The position numbers were made by a program, and so were the translations under genes. A model generated the notes under the pieces. The model made no database searches and had not been told where the DNA came from. It worked only from the letters and a program-made list of their open reading frames with translations. DNA of 25,353 bases from a virus: IMG/VR virus record IMGVR_UViG_3300030109_000415, positions 1 through 25,353 of that record, one strand, 5' to 3'. Below, piece by piece: positions 16,626-22,735 of the stretch (position 1 is the stretch's first letter; each line of letters begins with the position of its first letter).

Positions 16626-17029
16626 GTGATAAGGACAGAAATTATCCTGTGTTAAAATATTTTAAAAGAAGTGAGTTTGCTTGCCCAACAGATGCCGATT
16701 CTGGAGAGAATATGGATGCGGCATTTTTACAGCGATTAGATAAGGCTAGAAGCAAGGCAAATACTCCTTTCAAGATAAACTCTGGATATAGGTCTCCAGC
16801 TCATAATACAGCAGTAGGAGGGGTTAAAAATTCTTCACATATGAATATACCTTGTAATGCAGCAGATATAGCTGTAAAAGATAGTAGACAAAGATTTATT
16901 ATATTAGTTGCATTAATGAGTGTTGGATTCACTCGTTTTGGAATAGGTAAAAACTTCATTCATGTTGATTCTGACGATAAGAAAAACGGGGGTGATAAAA
17001 GTCCAAATGTTATTTGGCATTATTATTAA
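16622..17029 (+). CDS. Endolysin: M15 zinc D,D-/L,D-peptidase
   Basis: The 135-residue protein matches the Peptidase_M15_3 family. It begins LKYFKRSEFACP, then NSGYRSPAHNTAVGG, then the zinc motif with His73 in SSHMNIPCNAADI (Asp82) and His114-Val-Asp116 in FIHVD. It would cut peptidoglycan cross-links or stem peptides during lysis. There is no signal peptide, so it needs a holin for export; the neighbouring small membrane proteins fit that need. The CNAAD stretch replaces the more usual GxAxD, a small variation. Length is normal for a single-domain endolysin. Confidence 0.88.
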   Translation: MSDKDRNYPVLKYFKRSEFACPTDADSGENMDAAFLQRLDKARSKANTPFKINSGYRSPAHNTAVGGVKNSSHMNIPCNAADIAVKDSRQRFIILVALMSVGFTRFGIGKNFIHVDSDDKKNGGDKSPNVIWHYY

Positions 17030-17044
17030 TTAAAAATAAAAAAA

Positions 17045-17251
17045 ATGAAAAATTGGTTTCAAGCATTATTTGTAAAACAAATATTACAATCAAAGAAATT
17101 TTGGTACGCAATATCATCTGTAATTGTTCCAGCTTTAATGAGCAGTTTAGGTGTAGATGAGCAAACGGCTACTAATCTCTTTATAGCATTATTATCATTA
17201 GCAGGATTTCAAGGTCTTGCAGATTTCGGAAAACACGCAAAGAAAAAATAG
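17045..17251 (+). CDS. Second small membrane protein of the lysis region (holin-like)
   Basis: The 68-residue protein has a basic start (MKNWFQALFVKQILQSKKF), hydrophobic helices at about residues 20-35 and 44-59, and a basic end (KHAKKK). A short acidic turn (GVDEQT) joins the helices. Two helices with both ends basic is a class II-type holin layout. It follows the endolysin by 15 nt, and its stop overlaps the GTG of the phosphoesterase by one base. It could be the main holin, with the upstream single-helix protein as antiholin, or the reverse. The assignment is by topology and context only. Confidence 0.6.
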   Translation: MKNWFQALFVKQILQSKKFWYAISSVIVPALMSSLGVDEQTATNLFIALLSLAGFQGLADFGKHAKKK

Positions 17252-18036
17252 TGAAGCAATTCAGACCACGATTGTCTGAATATGAGAATCGTTTAATTAA
17301 TGACTTTCGTAATTCTAAAAATGTGGGTATCATTGGAGACACACATCTCCCATATTGCATAAGAGAAACTAAAGAACATCTTTCTTATTTGCAATTTTGT
17401 TATGAAACCTTTAATAGATTTGGTTGCTCTGAAATAGTGCATATAGGAGACGAGTGCGACAATGCAGCATTATCATATCATCAAGGAGAAGTTGAAATGC
17501 CAAACATAATAAGTGAGGCAGAGCAGGCTCAAGAACAATTAGAAGAGTGGTTTAAGACCTTTCCAGATGTAAAGGTTTGCGTGGGTAATCACTCGGCTCT
17601 TCCCTTTAGACAGGCGACCACAGCAGGTATACCAAAAAGGTTTATGAAAACTTATGAGGAGATTTGGAAAGCTCCAAAGGGTTGGAAATGGGAATTACAA
17701 TGGGAAATAGATGGGGTATTATACGAACATGGCACAGGAACTTCTGGGCAGAATGGAGCTAGAAACAGAGCAATTGCAAATAGGCAATCCACAGTAATAG
17801 GGCATTCACATTCTTTCGGGGGGGTTTCATATATGGCTAGTCGTAACGATATTATTTACGGGCTTAATGTTGGCTGTGGAATATCAGTCAATCACATGGC
17901 TTTTGCCTACGGGAAGCATTTTCCAAAGAAGCCAACTATTGGATGTGGTATTGTTTTAGATAAGGGCAAAACTGGATTATTTATTCCAATGGATTTAGGC
18001 TCAAAAGTTATTAGAAAAAATTTGTTAATAAAATAA
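17251..18036 (+). CDS. Calcineurin-like metallophosphoesterase
   Basis: The 261-residue protein has the ordered metal-binding motifs of the family: GDTH (Asp30, His32), GDECDN (Asp67), GNH (Asn113, His114) and GHSH (184-187), with a further His160 in between. It starts at GTG (17251), sharing one base with the previous stop, so it belongs to the late transcript. The family hydrolyses phosphomono- or diesters of nucleotides, nucleic acids or proteins. Specificity cannot be read here. Phage versions may act on host nucleotide signals, DNA ends or nucleotides during lysis, which is inference. A G7 run (17818-17824) encodes FGGV right after the last motif. No signal peptide is visible. Confidence 0.85.
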   Translation: MKQFRPRLSEYENRLINDFRNSKNVGIIGDTHLPYCIRETKEHLSYLQFCYETFNRFGCSEIVHIGDECDNAALSYHQGEVEMPNIISEAEQAQEQLEEWFKTFPDVKVCVGNHSALPFRQATTAGIPKRFMKTYEEIWKAPKGWKWELQWEIDGVLYEHGTGTSGQNGARNRAIANRQSTVIGHSHSFGGVSYMASRNDIIYGLNVGCGISVNHMAFAYGKHFPKKPTIGCGIVLDKGKTGLFIPMDLGSKVIRKNLLIK

Positions 18037-18039
18037 TTG

Positions 18040-18047
18040 TATCTTTG
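18040..18047 (+). promoter_or_regulatory. Candidate Bacteroidota -7 promoter element after the late genes
   Basis: TATCTTTG matches TAnnTTTG and lies 4 nt after the phosphoesterase stop. A TTTG at 18021-18024 lies 15 nt upstream, slightly closer than the usual spacing. A second exact match, TACTTTTG, lies at 18070-18077. Transcription from the first box would begin near 18053 and run about 110 nt to the terminator at 18132, with no useful ORF between. This is the basis for the candidate small RNA. Confidence 0.4.
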
Positions 18048-18052
18048 GCGGT

Positions 18053-18162
18053 GTTTATCATTTTGAAATTACTTTTGTAATGAATACGTTTTGTATTTGA
18101 ATCTACATCGTAGTTTCAGTTTTTGTTTGAGAGCCTCCTTTAATTAGGGGGCTTTCTTTTTT
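18053..18162 (+). ncRNA. Candidate phage small RNA with three tandem hairpins
   Basis: Three hairpins stand in a row. They are ATTAC-TTTT-GTAAT (18068-18081), AATAC-GTTTT-GTATT (18083-18097) and CTAC-ATC-GTAG (18103-18113). The segment TGAA (18064-18067) can pair with TTCA (18115-18118) to close them into a four-way junction. All three hairpins share TAC/GTA next to the loop. An intrinsic terminator ends the unit, and a -7 element precedes it. The only ORF is six codons. The 5' end is an estimate. In AT-rich DNA short hairpins are common, so this is a candidate only. Confidence 0.35.
18132..18162 (+). terminator. Intrinsic terminator of the late region
   Basis: AGCCTCC (18132-18138) pairs with GGGGGCT (18147-18153), with one G-T wobble, around an 8-nt loop TTTAATTA. 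TTCTTTTTT follows. Stem, loop and T tract all fit a Rho-independent terminator, the clearest one in the window. It separates the late genes from the amidoligase region. Confidence 0.78.
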
Positions 18163-18270
18163 ACAATTATCCAATCACTTAACCGAAAAATCACCGAAAT
18201 TTCTAGCCACTTTTAGAAACAAAAATCAAAAAAAGTGCTGTCTTATCTAGTAAATTACTTTAAAATAAAG

Positions 18271-18311
18271 GTTAATAACTCTTGGTTATCAACTAACAAA
18301 GCGTATATTTG
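18271..18311 (+). promoter_or_regulatory. Promoter with overlapping dyad operator before the amidoligase gene
   Basis: TTG (18282-18284) and TATATTTG (18304-18311), 19 nt apart, match the Bacteroidota TTG...TAnnTTTG promoter. GTTAATAAC (18271-18279) and GTTATCAAC (18285-18293) form an inverted repeat, matching 8 of 9 positions, around the 5-nt spacer TCTTG. That spacer contains the -33 TTG, so a dimeric repressor or activator bound here would cover it. No regulator gene lies in the window. Upstream in the same gap are two ACCGAAA direct repeats (18182-18199), a TTTCTA/TAGAAA dyad (18200-18219) and AGTAAATTACT (18249-18259). Confidence 0.65.
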
Positions 18312-18348
18312 AGCATCAATAATGATAAAAACAAAAACAAAAACTAAA

Positions 18349-19422
18349 ATGAAAACAATTATCAAATCAAACAGAACATTCGGAGTAGAGATAGAATTCG
18401 CGTCTACAGTTAATCAAACAGAAATAGCATCAAGATTAAAGAGAAAATTTAGAAGCATAGAATTTGAAGGAGAATCTTGGAATACATCAACAAGAAATTA
18501 TTTTAAAATCATTACAGACTCTTCAATTGATTCAGCAGGGGGGTATGGATTAGAATTAGTGACTCCTATATTAAAGGGAAAAAAAGGATTAAATGATTTA
18601 AGAAAAGTATTAGATGTATTAGATTCTTTTGAAGAAGTATCTGTAAATAAGTCTTGTGGAATCCATGTTCATGTAGATGTGAATGATTCTGATATTAATG
18701 GTATTGGAAGAATTTTAAAATTATATTCTAAACAATCTAAATTTATTGACAGAATATTAGCTCCATCAAGAAGAAGAGAGGGAGGAAAGGGAAAGAGATG
18801 GGCAATGAATTTAGAATATGCTTCTCGCTCAAATGATTCAAGAGAATTATTTAATAAAATTGATTCTACAATTGATAGCACAGCAGACCATTATACAATG
18901 AATGATAAAGTTACTTGTATTAAAGATTTATTTAGAAATAATCCGTCTGGAGTTAATGCGAGATATTGTGCAGTTAATTTAGATGCATACAGAAAATATG
19001 GTACGGTTGAATTTAGACAACATCACGCAAGTACTGATTCTGAAAAAATTTCTAATTGGGTAGTATTTGTTACTAATCTTGTTGACAGAGCTGTTAAAGC
19101 AAAGAAAGTATTTGTTGGAGAGACTACATTTGAAAGAACTTTTAAAGCCTCTAAACAGCTTTTAAAATTTGCTTCGGATAGAGCAGTAGGTTTTGGTTTT
19201 GAAGAGCATAGACTTGAGGAGAATATCGTTAGAGTGGATGGTAAAGATTTAGCAGAAGGAGTTGAATTAGTAAAATTATCAAATGGAGCTTTTCAATTAT
19301 TTGCTAATGGAAATTTATTAGATAATACAATGAGTCATTTTAAGCAATTTGCAGAGCAATTAGGAATTGATTTTACAGGAATGAATACGAGAAGATTAGG
19401 ACAGGCTTTATTGTCTGCCTAG
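18349..19422 (+). CDS. Phage amidoligase (Amidoligase_2 family, glutamine-synthetase-like fold)
   Basis: The 357-residue protein shows the family's ordered motifs. They are FGVEIEF (11-17), DSS (57-59), GLELVTPIL (67-75), CGIHVHVD (103-110), RYCAVNL (205-211) and GTVEFRQH (218-225), with Trp237. The acidic and His residues correspond to the metal/ATP-binding set of the glutamine-synthetase fold. The family is predicted to join carboxylates to amines with ATP, making amide or isopeptide bonds. I prefer the start at 18349: one at 18322 would leave almost no leader after the promoter box at 18304-18311. It is the first gene of its operon. A stand-alone glutamine amidotransferase follows, and a cyclotransferase lies 5 kb downstream. 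The substrate is unknown. Confidence 0.85.
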   Translation: MKTIIKSNRTFGVEIEFASTVNQTEIASRLKRKFRSIEFEGESWNTSTRNYFKIITDSSIDSAGGYGLELVTPILKGKKGLNDLRKVLDVLDSFEEVSVNKSCGIHVHVDVNDSDINGIGRILKLYSKQSKFIDRILAPSRRREGGKGKRWAMNLEYASRSNDSRELFNKIDSTIDSTADHYTMNDKVTCIKDLFRNNPSGVNARYCAVNLDAYRKYGTVEFRQHHASTDSEKISNWVVFVTNLVDRAVKAKKVFVGETTFERTFKASKQLLKFASDRAVGFGFEEHRLEENIVRVDGKDLAEGVELVKLSNGAFQLFANGNLLDNTMSHFKQFAEQLGIDFTGMNTRRLGQALLSA

Positions 19423-19453
19423 TCTTATTTAATAATAAACAAAAATTGAAATT

Positions 19454-19597
19454 ATGAAATTAAGAAAATTAACAAAAGATGATGAGTTTCTAAAATTAGA
19501 TTCTCTCATTAATGACCCTCAAGTAAACAAAGCTATTGAGGACAGAGCAAAAGAATTAGTAAAAGAATATAATAATAACAAAAACAAAAATAAATAA
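19454..19597 (+). CDS. Small charged protein between amidoligase and amidotransferase
   Basis: A 47-residue frame begins MKLRKLTKDDEFLKLDSLIND and ends in an Asn/Lys-rich tail. The acidic/basic helix DPQVNKAIEDRAKELVKEYN is clearly amphipathic. An A-rich leader precedes the ATG at 19454, and the stop lies 2 nt before the amidotransferase ATG, so coupling is likely. Nothing identifies a family. A small protein in this position could be an acceptor or regulatory subunit of the amidoligase pair, which is speculation. The gene itself is likely real from spacing. Confidence 0.5.
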   Translation: MKLRKLTKDDEFLKLDSLINDPQVNKAIEDRAKELVKEYNNNKNKNK

Positions 19598-19599
19598 TT

Positions 19600-20469
19600 A
19601 TGTGTGGATTAATAGGTTATACAAGTAATGGGGTAAAAGCAGACCCCTATATATTAAGAAAATTAATGAAAGCAAATGATAGTCGTGGAGGTCATTCTAC
19701 GGGCTTTTATGATGGTAGTGGATTCAATAAAGTAATAGGTAAGAGCAATTCTTTAGCAATGCCAAAGAGATGTGATATGTTTATTGGTCATACAAGATAT
19801 GCTACTCATGGAAAAAAGACGGTAGAAAATCAACATCCTTTTAAATATGGAAATGTTATCGGTGCTCATAATGGAGTCGTTCATAATTATAGAGAAGTAG
19901 GAGAGCAATTTGGATTAAAAAAGACTGCTGTAGATTCTCAAATGATTTTTAAGGTAATGAATAAAGAGAATGGAGAATTAAATATATTAGGTAAATTCTC
20001 TGGAGCTTTAGCAACTCTCTTTACTATAGGAGATGGGAGATTATATACATACAGAAAGACGAATCCTTTATGGGTAGGTAGAGATAATAAAGGGGGGGTG
20101 TATTTTTCTTCTTTGCGTGATATAATGCTTGAGTGTAATTTGAATAATATATTTCAGCTGAAAGAGGGTAGAGTTTATGTGTGGGAAGATGGAGTTGTAA
20201 AATATAAGATTGATATTGAACACGACCCTATTGAATCAAAATACTCAAAAGTAAAAAAGCAATGGTGGGAATATGGATTATCAAATGAAAGAGAATCATT
20301 CTGGACTCCAAAGAAATCTGCTTATAGTGGAATCACAGACCAATACGATAAGCTGGATGAAATAGATATTACAGACTATGAATTAAGTGATAATCAAGAC
20401 CAGCTCCAATTGTTTGATAATAAATGTGATTGTCAAGGAGACAATAATTTTTGCTTTTGTATATCATAA
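19600..20469 (+). CDS. Stand-alone class II glutamine amidotransferase
   Basis: The 289-residue Ntn-hydrolase has the nucleophile Cys2 directly after the start Met. It also has RGGHSTGFY (29-37), GHTRYATHG (63-71, with the glutamine-carboxylate Arg66), AHNGVVHN (89-96, with the oxyanion Asn91-Gly92) and Asp112 in DSQ. All class II residues are present, so it should hydrolyse glutamine and release ammonia. There is no synthetase, sugar isomerase or QueC domain attached. It presumably works with the amidoligase just upstream or modifies glutamine itself. The last 17 residues (DNKCDCQGD...FCFCIS) are Cys-rich with two CxC pairs, an unusual tail. A G7 run lies at 20092-20098. Confidence 0.88.
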   Translation: MCGLIGYTSNGVKADPYILRKLMKANDSRGGHSTGFYDGSGFNKVIGKSNSLAMPKRCDMFIGHTRYATHGKKTVENQHPFKYGNVIGAHNGVVHNYREVGEQFGLKKTAVDSQMIFKVMNKENGELNILGKFSGALATLFTIGDGRLYTYRKTNPLWVGRDNKGGVYFSSLRDIMLECNLNNIFQLKEGRVYVWEDGVVKYKIDIEHDPIESKYSKVKKQWWEYGLSNERESFWTPKKSAYSGITDQYDKLDEIDITDYELSDNQDQLQLFDNKCDCQGDNNFCFCIS

Positions 20470-20750
20470 TGAAATTAAAAACGACATATAAATGGGAGTG
20501 CGTTTATAAAATGGACGGGGAAATGTTTGTAGCTGATTCTTATTCTAATTTAGTTAAACAAATGAGAGAAATAGTTTACTCACAGCCTCGTTCAAATTCA
20601 GAGCATAGGAGAGACACTAAAAAAAGATTTTATAAATGGGATAGAACTATAATTGATGACTCAAGTGATAAAACCTTTGTCCTTGATTTAATTAATTGTG
20701 GGTATCTTAAGGTATTGTCCTGTAATAGAAAAGCTCTTAAAACGCTTTAA
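20469..20750 (+). CDS. Unknown small protein downstream of the amidotransferase
   Basis: A 93-residue protein begins MKLKTTYKWECVYKMDGEMF. The start at 20469 shares one base with the amidotransferase stop (TAATG), a coupled arrangement. An ATG at 20451 would add six residues but overlaps further. The sequence is basic and mixed, with YSNLVKQMREIVYSQPR suggesting a short helix; no motif is recognised. It is probably translated with the amidotransferase and may serve the same pathway. That link rests only on adjacency. Confidence 0.62.
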   Translation: MKLKTTYKWECVYKMDGEMFVADSYSNLVKQMREIVYSQPRSNSEHRRDTKKRFYKWDRTIIDDSSDKTFVLDLINCGYLKVLSCNRKALKTL

Positions 20751-20780
20751 AATGAGTAATAACATTAAAATAATAATAAA

Positions 20781-21074
20781 ATGAAACTAGACAAAAACGG
20801 AAATTTTGAAGTCCAAGAAATTAAAACAACAATAAAAGAATATAACGCAAATGATTTACCTGCATATTTTAAATGGGATTGTGGTAGTCATCCGTGGTAT
20901 TTTAGAGTTAGAAATGTGGAGGGGTGTATTGTAGCTGACCAATTAAAAAAGACTTACGAGGGTATTGAGTATCAATTCTCAACAATAACATCAGCATTCA
21001 GTACTACAAATAAACCAATCGGAGAAGATGAGTGGAGAAATGTGATGCATAATTTTATAAAACAAATGAGATGA
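20781..21074 (+). CDS. Unknown small protein
   Basis: The 97-residue protein begins MKLDKNGNFEVQEIKTT and contains KWDCGSHPWYFRVRNVEGC, where strand-like aromatic segments alternate with Cys residues. It ends DEWRNVMHNFIKQMR. Its ending overlaps the next ORF start by 4 nt (ATGA), so the two are coupled. The preceding ATG-poor gap (20751-20780) is A-rich and serves as leader. I recognise no family. The protein could be a small beta-rich binding domain. No function is assigned. Confidence 0.62.
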   Translation: MKLDKNGNFEVQEIKTTIKEYNANDLPAYFKWDCGSHPWYFRVRNVEGCIVADQLKKTYEGIEYQFSTITSAFSTTNKPIGEDEWRNVMHNFIKQMR

Positions 21075-21367
21075 ATTACGACCAATGGAAATTAAGTAAT
21101 CCAATTGATGATGGTGTTGGTTATGATATGGTTTCAAGATGTTGTGGAGCTGAAATTGTAGACTCTGAAAAGAGTGATTGTTGTGATGCTAAAATGGATT
21201 GCGATAGGATGTTGTGTTTTAAATGTAAAGACCATTGTGATACATACCAAGTCTGCTCTGATTGTGGAGATGAAGCAGAAGAGATTGAAGATTATGAATA
21301 TGAAGAATTACAGAAAGAATCGTGGGCTGAAATGAAAGCCGATGGAGAAAGAGACGAGAGGGGATAG
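21071..21367 (+). CDS. Cysteine-rich protein, probably zinc-binding
   Basis: The 98-residue protein has 11 Cys within residues 24-65: CC (24-25), CC (37-38), Cys44, CFKC (49-52), Cys56 and CSDC (62-65). The CFKC...CSDC arrangement makes a four-Cys zinc ribbon, and the paired CC sites may form a second. The N-terminal MVSRCCGAE motif recurs in many phage hypothetical proteins. The C-terminus is acidic (DEAEEIEDYEYEEL). It overlaps the preceding gene by 4 nt. Its 3' end carries one arm of a terminator-like stem. A role in nucleic acid or protein binding is likely but unproven. Confidence 0.7.
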   Translation: MNYDQWKLSNPIDDGVGYDMVSRCCGAEIVDSEKSDCCDAKMDCDRMLCFKCKDHCDTYQVCSDCGDEAEEIEDYEYEELQKESWAEMKADGERDERG

Positions 21368-21424
21368 TACCTACGGAGGCAACAAACATTGACGAATGTT
21401 ATAATATTAATCTCCTCTCTTTTT
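21356..21424 (+). terminator. Terminator-like stem with an internally folded loop
   Basis: GAGAGGGGA (21356-21364) pairs over 9 bp, with one G-T wobble, with TCTCCTCTC (21411-21419). TTTTT follows. The 46-nt loop contains a perfect AACATT-GACG-AATGTT hairpin (21385-21400) and a small CCT-ACGG-AGG stem. The 5' arm overlaps the last codons of the Cys-rich gene. It ends the amidoligase-to-Cys-rich unit before the replication genes, but the branched loop is unusual for a plain terminator. The following 21425-21483 holds an A-rich leader and no ORF. Confidence 0.6.
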
Positions 21425-21483
21425 ATAAAGGGTAAGCCGAAAACCTTAAATAGAGTAGGCATTAAATTTCTAAAAAATAAATT

Positions 21484-22080
21484 ATGAAAGGAATTGAAAT
21501 TAGTGCAGAAAGCACAACAGATACTAGAGAAATAGTATCAGCAGGAACTCACATAGCAATATGTTATTCAGCTATTCACATAGGGTGGGTAGAATGGGAA
21601 TATCAAGGAGAATCCAAAAGGAGTAATAAAATAAGATTAACTTTTGAATTACCAAATGAAATGAGGGATTTCGGTGGAGAGATGAAACCAATGGTTATAT
21701 CAAAAGAATATACTTTATCACTTCACGAAAAAAGTAATCTACGAAAAGATTTAGAATCTTGGAGGGGGGTGGCTTTTAGTGGTAGCCCTAATTTTGACAT
21801 AACAGATATGTTAGGAAAACCTTGTATGTTATCTATCATTCACAAGACAGGAAAGAATGGAAATATGTATTCTACAATACAGGGGGTATCATCTTTAGTA
21901 AGTGGAATGGAAGCTCCAGAGCAGTTTAATCCAAATTTTATTTTTAACTATCACGATAATTTTAATGAAGAGTGGTTAGATGAACAACCAATGTGGGTGC
22001 AAGAGCAAATCAAGAATACAGAAGACTATAAGTCTAAAAAGAATTATCAAAAGTATTCTAATCATACGAGAGTAGAGTAA
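21484..22080 (+). CDS. NGO0469-like phage replication-associated protein (probable OB-fold ssDNA-binding)
   Basis: The 198-residue protein begins MKGIEISAESTTDTREIVSAG. It contains VISKEYTLSLHEKSNLRKDLESWRG and LLGKPCML-like DMLGKPCMLSIIHK, a signature of phage proteins labelled NGO0469-family replication initiation proteins. The alternating strands and the KEYTLSLHEKS...LRKDLESWRG core suggest an OB-like fold that could bind single-stranded DNA. The gene opens a block of four coupled replication-type genes, each overlapping the next by one to four bases. The C-terminus is polar. A G6 run (21764-21769) encodes WRGV. Family and context agree; biochemical activity is inferred. Confidence 0.72.
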   Translation: MKGIEISAESTTDTREIVSAGTHIAICYSAIHIGWVEWEYQGESKRSNKIRLTFELPNEMRDFGGEMKPMVISKEYTLSLHEKSNLRKDLESWRGVAFSGSPNFDITDMLGKPCMLSIIHKTGKNGNMYSTIQGVSSLVSGMEAPEQFNPNFIFNYHDNFNEEWLDEQPMWVQEQIKNTEDYKSKKNYQKYSNHTRVE

Positions 22081-22469
22081 TGGATGAAATAGTATTGCGA
22101 GCCAAATTAATTCTGTCACATCTTTTTTCTTTTGATACCGTTCATTTTGAAAGGCATACAACAAGGACAAGAGATATTATGGAGGGAAGAAGATTTCTAA
22201 TGTATTTTTTACGAGAAGATATTGGAATGACTTTTTTTCAAATTAAAAAGTATATACCAGCTCTAACTAATCACGCTACAATAATTCATCATTGTAGAAA
22301 GATGAGGGAGCTACTGGATGTTGAAAAATCTTTAAAGAGAAGATATAATTTATTCAAGAGCCAAATGCTAGACGGAGAGAGGTATGTAATTGAGACAGAG
22401 ATTATAAAGAAAACCGAACAGAGAAAAAAAATTAATAACGAACTTTATAAATTAAAAAAATTATTATGA
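22080..22469 (+). CDS. DnaA domain IV-like DNA-binding protein
   Basis: The 129-residue protein has MYFLREDIGMTFFQIKKYIPALTNHATIIHHCRKM (about residues 41-75). This mirrors the DnaA C-terminal helix-turn-helix and signature loop (usually RDHTTVLHA...KI), with NHATIIHHC in the same place. Only this domain is present. There is no AAA+ ATPase part, so it likely recognises DNA, possibly the phage origin, without loading helicase itself. Its start overlaps the previous stop by one base (TAATG), and it is coupled to the next gene by 4 nt. The C-terminal half is a Lys/Glu-rich helix. Confident for domain, moderate for role. Confidence 0.78.
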   Translation: MDEIVLRAKLILSHLFSFDTVHFERHTTRTRDIMEGRRFLMYFLREDIGMTFFQIKKYIPALTNHATIIHHCRKMRELLDVEKSLKRRYNLFKSQMLDGERYVIETEIIKKTEQRKKINNELYKLKKLL

Positions 22470-22735
22470 TTACAATTGAAGGGCAAAAATGTAAGACCCA
22501 AACCGATGCAGTTTTAGTACATCTAAAATCTGGAAAACAATTAACACAAGAAGATGCTTACGAGCTAGTGGGAACACAAAGACTTGGAGCTATTATATTC
22601 AACTTACGAAAGATGGGGTATGATATTTATTCTATTAATGTAAAAGGATTTAATAGATTTGGAAATTCTACTAACTTTGTAAAGTATCATTTGATGAGTA
22701 CAAAAGAACAATGTGAATATATTGAAAGAAAATGA
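22466..22735 (+). CDS. Helix-turn-helix protein (HTH_39 type)
   Basis: The 89-residue protein begins MITIEGQKCKTQTDAVLVHLKSGKQLTQEDAYELVGTQRLGAIIFNLRKMGYDI-like sequence. This closely follows the HTH_39 pattern (Q..aVl.hL..G..lT..dA.el.G..RL.a.I..LR..G..I). It should bind DNA as a small winged helix. It sits between the DnaA-like protein and the winged-helix replication protein, overlapping both by 4 nt. That suggests a role in replication or local regulation. It could be a regulator of this operon; the dyad at 18271 is one possible target, which is speculation. Confidence 0.75.
   Translation: MITIEGQKCKTQTDAVLVHLKSGKQLTQEDAYELVGTQRLGAIIFNLRKMGYDIYSINVKGFNRFGNSTNFVKYHLMSTKEQCEYIERK

Noticed and set aside
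18040-18162. tRNA or known riboswitch in the late/early gap
   Set aside because: The three-hairpin layout recalls a cloverleaf, but there is no CCA end, no TΨC or D-arm consensus and no proper acceptor stem; no known riboswitch core was recognised.
18349-20469. 7-deazaguanine DNA modification genes (gat-QueC type)
   Set aside because: A class II amidotransferase is present, but no QueC, QueD, QueE or FolE homologue and no transglycosylase are visible in the window.
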